Below, piece after piece: positions 6,221-12,616 of a stretch of 17,140 nt of DNA. Every line of letters begins with the position of its first letter. The first letter of the stretch is position 1. A program made the translations under genes and the position numbers. The notes below the pieces were generated by a model that saw only the letters and a list, made by a program, of their open reading frames with translations, had not been told where the DNA came from and ran no database searches. The DNA comes from an uncultured delta proteobacterium (GTDB lineage: Bacteria > Myxococcota_A > Bradymonadia > REDH01): positions 1 to 17,140 of the forward strand of contig CAIWGR010000168.1 in NCBI GenBank assembly GCA_903912275.1, given 5' to 3'.

Positions 6221-7356
6221 TTCCCTTCGCACGCCACTGCTCTGTGGCAGCTGAGGCGGAGTACGTGACCGCCTGCCTGCGCTCCGGGTCGACATCGGGC
6301 GACGGGCCCTTCACCCGCCGCGCGAGTGCGCTGCTCGGGCAGTTGCTTGGGGTGGAGCGGGTCTTGTTGACGACCTCCTGCACCCACGCACTCGAGATGA
6401 TGCCGCTCGTGCTCGGGCTTCAGCCGGGCGACGAAGTCATCATGCCGAGCTTCACCTTTTCGAGCACTGCGAATGCCTTCGCCCTTCGAGGCGTGACCAT
6501 CCGGTTTGCTGAGGTCGATGGCGACCGCTGGTCGATGGGGCCGGACGAGGTGCTTCCGCTGCTCAACGCGCGGACCCGCGCTGTCGTCGCGGTCGGATAC
6601 AACGGTGTCTCGCACCGGCTGGCAGAACTGGAGGCGCTCTGCGCGCTTCACGGCGTGGTACTGCTGGTGGATGCGGCGCAGAGCTTTGGGGCGACCCACG
6701 GCGGCCGGTCTGTGGCATCGTATGGTGCTCTCTCTGCGCTGAGTTTTCATGCGACGAAGAACCTCTCTTGTGGAGAGGGCGGGGCGCTCATCGTCAACGA
6801 CGCATCGCTGCTTCACCGCGCCGAGATGGTGCGGGAGAAGGGTACGGATCGGAGTCAGTTCCTGCGTGGTGAGGTCGACAAATACACCTGGCGCTGCGTC
6901 GGCTCTAGCTACCTGATGAGCGACCTCAACGCGGCGGTGCTGTTGGCGCAGCTGGAGTCGTTCGAGGCGATTCAGGCCCACCGGCATGCGGTCTGGTCGG
7001 CCTATCGGAGCGCGCTTGCGCCAGCATCGAGCCGTCTTGGCTTCTCGCTCCAGGTGCTGGACGAGGCGGACAGCCACCCTGCGCACCTCTTTGGGCTGCT
7101 GCTGCCTCGCACCATTGAGCGGGCTCCATTGCTCGCTGCGATTGCTGAGGCCGGTGTGCGCGCGACGAGTCACTACGAACCGCTCCACAGCGCGCCGGCC
7201 CACGGAGGGAGCGAGACGCTGCCGGTAACCGATGGGGTTGCGGCGCGGATGCTGCGGCTGCCGATTCATGGAGAGGTCTCCGCGCAGGAGGCGGCGCGGA
7301 TCGCCGCGCTGCTGGTATCGATGCTCGAGCGTCACGGTAGTGGAGGCGAGCCATGA
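6217..7356 (+). CDS. wecE: dTDP-4-amino-4,6-dideoxygalactose transaminase (WecE/RffA type)
   Basis: This 379-residue PLP enzyme of the DegT/DnrJ/EryC1/StrS family should convert dTDP-4-keto-6-deoxyglucose plus glutamate to dTDP-4-amino-4,6-dideoxygalactose (dTDP-Fuc4N). It resembles enterobacterial WecE along its whole length: MIPF start, SGSTSGDGPFTRR, LLTTSCTHALEM, PGDEVIMPSFTFSSTANAF, VDAAQSFGA, the PLP-lysine segment SFHATKNLSCGEGGA (Lys181), IVNDASLLHRAE, REKGTDRSQFLRG, VDKYTWRCVGSSYLMSDLNAA, and HYEPLH near the end. That pattern is more specific than general DegT homology. It overlaps the methyltransferase stop and rmlB start by four bases each, and rmlB makes its substrate. The C4 stereochemistry (galacto, not gluco) is inferred from family likeness. 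Confidence 0.9.
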   Translation: MIPFARHCSVAAEAEYVTACLRSGSTSGDGPFTRRASALLGQLLGVERVLLTTSCTHALEMMPLVLGLQPGDEVIMPSFTFSSTANAFALRGVTIRFAEVDGDRWSMGPDEVLPLLNARTRAVVAVGYNGVSHRLAELEALCALHGVVLLVDAAQSFGATHGGRSVASYGALSALSFHATKNLSCGEGGALIVNDASLLHRAEMVREKGTDRSQFLRGEVDKYTWRCVGSSYLMSDLNAAVLLAQLESFEAIQAHRHAVWSAYRSALAPASSRLGFSLQVLDEADSHPAHLFGLLLPRTIERAPLLAAIAEAGVRATSHYEPLHSAPAHGGSETLPVTDGVAARMLRLPIHGEVSAQEAARIAALLVSMLERHGSGGEP

Positions 7357-8429
7357 GGGTACTTGTTACAGGCGCGGCCGGGTTCATCGGTTCGCACCTG
7401 GTCCGACACTTGTTGGCATCGCGGCCTGATTGGCAGGTGGTGGGGCTTGATGCGCTCACCTACGCGGGCAACTTGGAGAGTCTCGCTGACCTGAATCGCC
7501 ACCCCCGCTTCCGCTTCGTGAAGGGGGATATTTGCGATGCTGAAGCCGTTCGCGGGCTCTTCGGTTCGGAAGTTATCGATGGCGTCTTTCACCTCGCAGC
7601 AGAGAGCCATGTCGATCGCTCCATCGCGGGGCCGATGGCCTTCGTGAGGACCAATGTAGAGGGTACAGCGACGCTGCTCGAGGCGGCGCGCGCTGCCTGG
7701 CAGGGGCGCGATGGTTGCCGCTTCCTGCATGTCTCGACCGATGAGGTCTTCGGGTCGCTCGGCGCCACGGGGCGATTCGACGAGTCGACGCCCTATCAGC
7801 CCCACAGCCCCTATTCGGCCTCGAAGGCGGCGAGCGATCACATGGTTCGCGCGTGGCACGACACCTACGGTTTCCCGTCGCTGGTGACCAACTGCACCAA
7901 CAACTACGGGCCCTATCAGTTCCCGGAGAAGCTGATCCCGCTGGTGCTGCTGCGCGCAGGGCGCGGCGAGGTGGTGCCAGTCTACGGCAAGGGCGAGAAT
8001 GTGCGCGACTGGCTCTTTGTGGAGGACCACTGCGCTGCGCTGCTGCGGGTGTTTGAGGCAGGTGAGTTGGGCGGCAGTTACGGCATCGGGGGCGAGAGCG
8101 AGTGCAGCAATCTGGCGCTCGTTGAGTTGCTGCTTGACCTGCACGATGAGGCCGCGGGTGAACCTATAGGCCGCTCGCGCAAGCTGATCTCCTTTGTGAC
8201 CGATCGGCCTGGACACGATTTCCGCTACGCGATGGACATCTCGAAGATGCGGCGCGCGTTGGGCTGGTCGCCACGGGTATCGCTGCGCGACGGAATGGCG
8301 CAGACGGTGGCATGGTATCTGGCCAATGGGGCCTGGACTGCGTCGGTCACTACAGGCGCCTACCGTACGTTCGAGCAGACCTGGTATGCGACCCGCGCAG
8401 GCGGAAACGAAGCAGGAGAGGCCCAATGA
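7353..8429 (+). CDS. rmlB: dTDP-glucose 4,6-dehydratase
   Basis: This 358-residue extended short-chain dehydrogenase converts dTDP-glucose to dTDP-4-keto-6-deoxyglucose with a tightly bound NAD+. It shows the NAD-binding GAAGFIG loop (residues 7-13), DALTYAGNLESL, HLAAESHVDRSI, the STDEVFGSL segment holding the catalytic Asp130-Glu131 pair, and Y154-x3-K158 in SPYSASKAASDH. NCTNNYGPYQFPEKLIPL, GKGENVRDWLFVEDH, and DRPGHDFRYAMD are all family hallmarks. Length is normal. The start ATG 7353 lies in the overlap with the wecE stop (ATGA), with GGAGG six bases before it. The synonym rfbB applies. It supplies WecE and would also be the entry to other deoxysugars, but rmlC and rmlD are not in this window. 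Confidence 0.97.
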   Translation: MRVLVTGAAGFIGSHLVRHLLASRPDWQVVGLDALTYAGNLESLADLNRHPRFRFVKGDICDAEAVRGLFGSEVIDGVFHLAAESHVDRSIAGPMAFVRTNVEGTATLLEAARAAWQGRDGCRFLHVSTDEVFGSLGATGRFDESTPYQPHSPYSASKAASDHMVRAWHDTYGFPSLVTNCTNNYGPYQFPEKLIPLVLLRAGRGEVVPVYGKGENVRDWLFVEDHCAALLRVFEAGELGGSYGIGGESECSNLALVELLLDLHDEAAGEPIGRSRKLISFVTDRPGHDFRYAMDISKMRRALGWSPRVSLRDGMAQTVAWYLANGAWTASVTTGAYRTFEQTWYATRAGGNEAGEAQ

Positions 8430-9307
8430 TAGAGACCAAGGGAATTCTACTCGCGGGCGGGCGCGGGACGCGGCTCTATCCGATGACCTCCATCGTCAGC
8501 AAACAGCTGCAGCCCATCTACAACAAGCCGATGGTCTACTACCCGCTGACCACGCTCATTGTGGCGGGCATCCGTGAGGTGCTCATCATCTCGACGCCGG
8601 AGGATATCCCCCGGTTTCAGCAGCTCCTCGGAGACGGTAGCGCTTGGGGGATGCGGCTCGAGTATGCGGTGCAGTCGGAGCCCAAGGGGATTGCGGAGGC
8701 GCTTGTCATTGCGGCGCCGTTTGTGGGCGAGGCGCGGAGCATGCTGATGCTCGGCGACAACCTCATCTACGGCCGCCTCGACTTCCTCCGCGCGGCGATG
8801 GCCCACACAGATGAGAGCGCGACGGTCTTTGCCTATCAGGTGAGCAACCCGTCGGAGTATGGCGTCGTGGAGTTCGATGCAGACTTCTCCGTGCTCTCCA
8901 TCGAGGAGAAGCCCAAGCAGCCGCGGTCGAACTGGGCTGTTCCGGGCATCTACCTCTATCCGCCGGATGCCGCTGCGCGTGCCCGTGCGCTCGCGCCGTC
9001 GCCGCGCGGTGAGCTCGAGATCACCGACCTCAATCGCGCCTATCTGTCGGAGGGGCGTCTCCGCGCCCAGCCCATGGGTCGCGGCATCGCCTGGCTCGAC
9101 ACGGGAACGCCGGAGAACCTGTTGTCGGCGAGCAGCTTTGTCGCGGCGATAGAACAGCGGCAAGGTCTCCTTGTAGGAAGCCCCGAAGAGGCTGCCTACC
9201 GCGCAGGCTTTCTGACCATTGATGGCTTCCGGCGTGCCGTGGCGTCGCTTCCCTCCTCGAACTACCGTTCGATTCTGGAGCGGGTCGTTCACGAGGAACA
9301 CGGATGA
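8426..9307 (+). CDS. rmlA: Glucose-1-phosphate thymidylyltransferase
   Basis: This 293-residue enzyme joins dTTP and glucose-1-phosphate to give dTDP-glucose, the first step of the dTDP-sugar route. It has the nucleotide-binding LLAGGRGTRLYPMTSIVSKQ signature near residues 8-27, then NKPMVYYPLTTL, EPKGIAEAL, the metal-binding LGDNLIYG with Asp111, EYGVVEFD, SIEEKPKQPRSNWAVPG and ELEITDLNRAYL. GIAWLDTGTPENL completes the family pattern; length matches the usual 290. Start ATG 8426 overlaps the rmlB stop and follows AGGAGAG at 8414-8420; earlier in-frame codons lie inside rmlB and give non-family residues. The stop overlaps the next gene's ATG. The synonym is rfbA. Confidence 0.97.
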   Translation: MIETKGILLAGGRGTRLYPMTSIVSKQLQPIYNKPMVYYPLTTLIVAGIREVLIISTPEDIPRFQQLLGDGSAWGMRLEYAVQSEPKGIAEALVIAAPFVGEARSMLMLGDNLIYGRLDFLRAAMAHTDESATVFAYQVSNPSEYGVVEFDADFSVLSIEEKPKQPRSNWAVPGIYLYPPDAAARARALAPSPRGELEITDLNRAYLSEGRLRAQPMGRGIAWLDTGTPENLLSASSFVAAIEQRQGLLVGSPEEAAYRAGFLTIDGFRRAVASLPSSNYRSILERVVHEEHG

Positions 9308-10953
9308 CCGAAACGGCTGCGCCCCGCGCCCCCGAGGAGCGGTGGAGCCCGAGCCGAGGCTCCTCGCGCAGGAGCCGGCAGCCTCTCCCCGACCGTGTGG
9401 ATGTCGCCATTGTTGGGGCCGGCCTCGGCGGTCTTCATGCTGGTGCGCGGCTCGCGCGCGCCGGCAAGCAGGTGGCCGTCTTCGACGGGCATTATGTTGC
9501 CGGTGGAAGCTGCACCATGTTCCAGCGTCGCGGCCCAGGTGGACTCTACGCCTTCGACATCGGGCTCCACTACGTGGGGGAGTGCGGCCCCGATGGCACG
9601 CTCACGCGGCTGCTCGCCGACGCCGGCGTCGAACTGGCGTGGGAGCAACTTGATGCTGACGGCTTCGATACGCTCGTCTTCCCCGACTTCCGCTTTCGCA
9701 TCCCCGCAAGCAGGGAGGTCTACCGTGAGCGGCTGCTCGCACTCTTCCCCGCCGAGCGCCGTGGCATCGATCGCTACGTTCGCTTCCTCGACGAGGTGGA
9801 GCTCGCCTCGCGCTCGATGGAGCGCACCGCCGGTAAGCCGTCACTCGGCATGCTCTGGCAGCTGGCGACCAAGGGGCGGCTGGTTGCCCGTTATCGCAGC
9901 GCGACCATCGGTGAGGTGCTCGACGACTGCACCAACGACGTCCGCCTCCGCGCGGTCATGCTGGGTCAGCATGGTGACTACGGGCTTCCGCCTGCGAAGG
10001 TGAGCGCGCTCCTGCACGCTGGTCTTGCGAACCACTACTTCGGCGGTGCTTGGTATCCGCGGGGCGGCGGCCAAGCGATCGCGGACGGCCTCGTGGCGGT
10101 CATCGAGGCGGCGGGCGGATCCGTTCACCTGCGGCATCCTGTGCAGAAGATTGTGGTGCGCGATGGAAGGGCCGCGGGCGTAGAAGTGGACAAGCGCGGC
10201 ACCGTCTCGACGGTCGAGGCGGAGGTTGTCCTCTCCAACGCCGACCTCAAGCGGACCTTTGCGGAGTTGCTGCCCGATGCTGCAGTGCCAGACGCGGTCC
10301 GGAGCCGGGTGGCAGGCTACGAGATGGCCGGCGGGCTCTTCATGACCTGCCTCGGCGTGGAGGGTGACCTGCGGGAGCTTGGACTGGGCGCAGGGAACAT
10401 CTGGGAGTCGGACGGCTACGATGTGGATGCGATGTATGCGACTGCGTCCGATGGCGTCGCCCGAACGCAGGGCTGCTACATCACCAGCGGTTCGCTCAAG
10501 GACCCGACCTGCGACCACCATGCGCCAGCTGGCTTTCAGACGCTGGAGATCATGACGCTGATGCCCTCCGCGAAGGAGCTCTGGGGCGCCGATGTAGACG
10601 CTGCGCCATGGTCGTGGGGCTACCGTCATGAGCCCCGCTACGAGTCGGCCAAGGCTGAGGTCGAGCGGCAACTGATCGCGCGTGCGGAACGGCTCTTTCC
10701 GGGACTCGCTTCCCGCGTCGTCCTGCGTGAATCGGCGACCCCGCTGACGCACGGCCGGTATACCCGCGCCACCAACGGAACGGCCTACGGGCTGGCCGCA
10801 ACGCCCGCACAATTCATGCAGGGCAGACCCGGTTACAGGACCCATCTGCCAGGCCTCTTTCTCTGCGGCGCCAACACCCGCGCCGGCCATGGCGTGATCG
10901 GCGCGCTCCTCTCCGGGCGCAACGCCGCCTCTGCCATTCTACGAGGCGCCTGA
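9304..10953 (+). CDS. FAD-dependent oxidoreductase of the phytoene desaturase/CrtISO/retinol saturase group
   Basis: This 549-residue flavoprotein has an FAD-binding Rossmann motif VAIVGAGLGGLHAGARLARAG at about residues 34-54, the post-motif acidic residue as FD (60-61), and GGSCTMF. It contains a DIGLHYVG segment (85-92), characteristic of CrtISO/RetSat-like members, a mid-domain WYPRGGGQAIADGLV, and the C-terminal FAD-contact motif GLFLCGANTRAGHGVIGALLSGRNAA. These enzymes saturate, desaturate or isomerise polyene isoprenoids. No phytoene synthase or other carotenoid gene is present; instead it overlaps rmlA and a GT2 gene, which points to an isoprenoid such as the polyprenyl carrier, or to an unexpected substrate. 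The first 30 residues are Arg/Ser/Pro-rich and outside the family domain. Its reaction is not known. Confidence 0.85.
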   Translation: MTETAAPRAPEERWSPSRGSSRRSRQPLPDRVDVAIVGAGLGGLHAGARLARAGKQVAVFDGHYVAGGSCTMFQRRGPGGLYAFDIGLHYVGECGPDGTLTRLLADAGVELAWEQLDADGFDTLVFPDFRFRIPASREVYRERLLALFPAERRGIDRYVRFLDEVELASRSMERTAGKPSLGMLWQLATKGRLVARYRSATIGEVLDDCTNDVRLRAVMLGQHGDYGLPPAKVSALLHAGLANHYFGGAWYPRGGGQAIADGLVAVIEAAGGSVHLRHPVQKIVVRDGRAAGVEVDKRGTVSTVEAEVVLSNADLKRTFAELLPDAAVPDAVRSRVAGYEMAGGLFMTCLGVEGDLRELGLGAGNIWESDGYDVDAMYATASDGVARTQGCYITSGSLKDPTCDHHAPAGFQTLEIMTLMPSAKELWGADVDAAPWSWGYRHEPRYESAKAEVERQLIARAERLFPGLASRVVLRESATPLTHGRYTRATNGTAYGLAATPAQFMQGRPGYRTHLPGLFLCGANTRAGHGVIGALLSGRNAASAILRGA

Positions 10954-11900
10954 TGGAGCTGTCCGAGAGCATTGCCGTGACCGTTGTCGTACCCGTCTAC
11001 GGCGGAGAGAGTACCATTGAGGCGCTCGTGGACGGGCTGCGTGCCTCCCTGGAGGCTGCATCGCTGCGCTTCGAGGTGCTCCTCATCTGCGACCGGCCGC
11101 GCGATGGGAGTTGGAAGGTTGCGAGCCGGCTAGCGGCTTCCGACACGCGGGTGGCCGCGGTGCTGCTCGGTCGCAATTACGGGCAGCACCCGGCAACGCT
11201 GCTGGGGATCCGCATGGCGCAAGGGACGACCATCGTGACCATGGACGAAGACCTGCAGCACAGCCCCGAAGAGGTGCCGAGGCTCGTTGCTGCGTCGCGG
11301 GCTTCCGGGGGGATTGTCTACGGCGTCGCGAGCCGGCTTCAGCACGGCGTCTGGCGGAACGCTACATCGCGGACAGCCAAGCGCTTTCTCGCGCAGTTTG
11401 TTGGCTTCAGCGCAGCCACGGACCTCTCTGCCTTCCGAGCATTCCCGGCCCGCTTGCGTGATGCCTTCGAGCGGTACGAAGGGCGCAATGTCGCCATCGA
11501 TGTGCTGCTGAGTTGGTCCGGCGCGGCGACATCGACCGTCGTCTGCGAACATGCACCGCGGCAGGGAGGTGCGTCGGGCTATACGCTCCGCAAGTTGGTG
11601 AACTACATGCTCGACCTCACCATCGCCTACAGCACCGCTCCACTCCGTGTCGCATCCGCGCTCGGCCTCCTCTCTGTGGTCGTCGCGGTGCTGGTCGGGC
11701 TTTACATCATCGCCAACTACCTCATTCGGGGCTCGGTTGTGCCGGGCTTTGCCTTCATCGCGCTCTCGGTTGCGATGTTCTCGGGCGTCCAGCTCCTGAG
11801 CATCGGCGTGATGGGAGAGTACCTCGGCCGACTGTATGAGAACTCGCTTCGCAAGCCGCAGTACACGGTCGAAGCGGTCGTCCGCGCGGAGCAGGCGTGA
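10953..11900 (+). CDS. GT2 glycosyltransferase, ArnC/GtrB-like, two membrane helices
   Basis: This 315-residue protein has a GT-A domain followed by two membrane helices (about 234-258 and 263-287). It starts with VTVVVPVYGGESTI and has LLGRNYGQHPATLLG, the metal motif as DED in VTMDEDLQHSPEEVP (98-100), and GYTLRKLVNYMLDL with YSTAPLRVAS. The tail GVQLLSIGVMGEYLGRLYENSLRKPQY is typical of the ArnC/GtrB group, which puts sugars on undecaprenyl phosphate. The usual DDGSxDG loop is replaced by CDRPRDG (46-52). In this operon the likely donor is dTDP-Fuc4N or its modified form, by inference. ATG 10953 overlaps the oxidoreductase stop by one base (TGATG). It is the last gene of the run. Confidence 0.88.
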   Translation: MELSESIAVTVVVPVYGGESTIEALVDGLRASLEAASLRFEVLLICDRPRDGSWKVASRLAASDTRVAAVLLGRNYGQHPATLLGIRMAQGTTIVTMDEDLQHSPEEVPRLVAASRASGGIVYGVASRLQHGVWRNATSRTAKRFLAQFVGFSAATDLSAFRAFPARLRDAFERYEGRNVAIDVLLSWSGAATSTVVCEHAPRQGGASGYTLRKLVNYMLDLTIAYSTAPLRVASALGLLSVVVAVLVGLYIIANYLIRGSVVPGFAFIALSVAMFSGVQLLSIGVMGEYLGRLYENSLRKPQYTVEAVVRAEQA

Positions 11901-11945
11901 CGAGCGCTTGCGCGATGGTGTTGTTGCTACCACAATGAGCGCTCG
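11901..11945 (+). repeat. Eight-base inverted repeat after the sugar operon, possible terminator-like hairpin
   Basis: CGAGCGCT (11901-11908), immediately after the stop of the last sugar gene, is the exact reverse complement of AGCGCTCG (11938-11945). The 29-base loop has a weak inner pairing of TGGT with ACCA. There is no clear T-run downstream, so it is not a standard intrinsic terminator; it could slow 3' decay or mark the operon end. The bases are seen; function is not established. Confidence 0.45.
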
Positions 11946-11969
11946 GGTCTTCATCGGGAGCGTGTGACG

Positions 11970-12233
11970 ATGGGAGCAGCGCGGGCAGAGACAGGAAGGT
12001 TTGCAGGTTGGGTGCTTGTGTTGGTGGGGGCGTCGCTGACGGCGCTCTCATTCGTCGACCGGCCGCCGCTCGGCGATGTCTTCCCGAAGCTTGAGCCGGA
12101 GCTCATCATTCGGCCGAAGCCTGTCGCTCGTGACTTTCGGTTTGTGAAGGCTCCCTATCCCTACGACCATACGCAGTGGCCCTATGAGCGGTTGCCAGGC
12201 GGTGCGCTCCGGCTGCGCGTCGAGGCGCCGTAG
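11970..12233 (+). CDS. Small membrane-anchored protein of unknown function
   Basis: I do not recognise this 87-residue protein. It has a short polar N-terminus (MGAARAETGRF), one hydrophobic segment at about residues 12-29 (GWVLVLVGASLTALSFV) and then a proline-rich, soluble tail with many aromatic residues: FPKLEPELIIRPKPV, APYPYDHTQWPYERLPGG and a charged end. With arginine at the N-side, the tail would probably face the periplasm, or the segment may act as an uncleaved signal anchor. No cysteine or lipobox is seen. ATG 11970 lies nine bases after GGGAG (11956-11960); a GTG at 11964 is too close to that site. It sits alone between the sugar operon and gatC, about 70 bases from each, so its pathway is unclear. 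Confidence 0.6.
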   Translation: MGAARAETGRFAGWVLVLVGASLTALSFVDRPPLGDVFPKLEPELIIRPKPVARDFRFVKAPYPYDHTQWPYERLPGGALRLRVEAP

Positions 12234-12239
12234 CCGGAC

Positions 12240-12267
12240 TTGCCAATCGACGGTGGAGCGGTAAAGG
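12240..12267 (+). promoter_or_regulatory. Possible promoter of the gatCAB-mtnA operon
   Basis: TTGCCA (12240-12245, 5 of 6 to the -35 consensus) and TAAAGG (12262-12267, weak -10) are 16 bases apart in the gap just before gatC. Location is good, but the -10 match is poor. Confidence 0.28.
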
Positions 12268-12301
12268 GCGCGCAGCCAAGAACCCATCTGCAGGACGACC
12301 C

Positions 12302-12616
12302 ATGTCTGTGACGCTCGAGACGCTCAAACACACTGCGGAGCTAGCGAGGCTCGACCTCTCGCTGCTTCCAACGGAGGAGCAGCATCGGCTCGCCGAGCAG
12401 ATGTCGCGCATTCTGGCCTTCGTCGACCAGCTCTCTGAGGTGGATGTGGAGGGCGAAGAGCCGATGACCCATCCCATCGCGCTGCCGACTGCGCTTGCTG
12501 CGGATGTGGCTGTCGCGACGCCCGGCGCGGCCGCGATGCTGGCCAATGCTCCCGCCCGCTCGGGCGACGAGATTGTGGTTCCCCGCGTCATCGACGGTGG
12601 AGGCGAAGGTGGCTGA
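12302..12616 (+). CDS. gatC: Asp-tRNA(Asn)/Glu-tRNA(Gln) amidotransferase subunit C
   Basis: This 104-residue protein is the small structural subunit that wraps between GatA and GatB. It has the family N-terminus LETLKHTAELARLDL, then a helical segment with EEQHRLAEQMSRILAFVDQLSEVDVEG, and a late P-rich region ending in DEIVVPRVIDGG. In typical GatC the C-terminus is shorter and ends with a V-P motif; here the frame runs seven more residues (GGGEGG), ending at TGA 12614-12616. ATG 12302 is preceded by AGGAC. The end overlaps the gatA start by eight bases, and the order C-A-B matches that in many bacteria. Confidence 0.92.
   Translation: MSVTLETLKHTAELARLDLSLLPTEEQHRLAEQMSRILAFVDQLSEVDVEGEEPMTHPIALPTALAADVAVATPGAAAMLANAPARSGDEIVVPRVIDGGGEGG
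12599..12603 (+). promoter_or_regulatory. Ribosome-binding site that sets the gatA GTG start
   Basis: GGAGG lies five bases before GTG 12609. It supports that start over earlier in-frame codons within gatC, and it sits inside the gatC coding region, implying translational coupling. Confidence 0.65.

Noticed and set aside
8312..8425. Extended N-terminus for rmlA, inside rmlB
   Set aside because: RmlA family sequence begins at ATG 8426 with AGGAGAG upstream; earlier codons only shadow rmlB.
9304..10953. Carotenoid biosynthesis locus
   Set aside because: Only one CrtI-like gene is present with no phytoene synthase, cyclase or ketolase; the neighbours are all sugar genes.
12495..12608. Extended N-terminus for gatA, inside gatC
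   Set aside because: GatA homology begins at about GTG 12609, which has GGAGG before it; the extension would lie wholly inside gatC.
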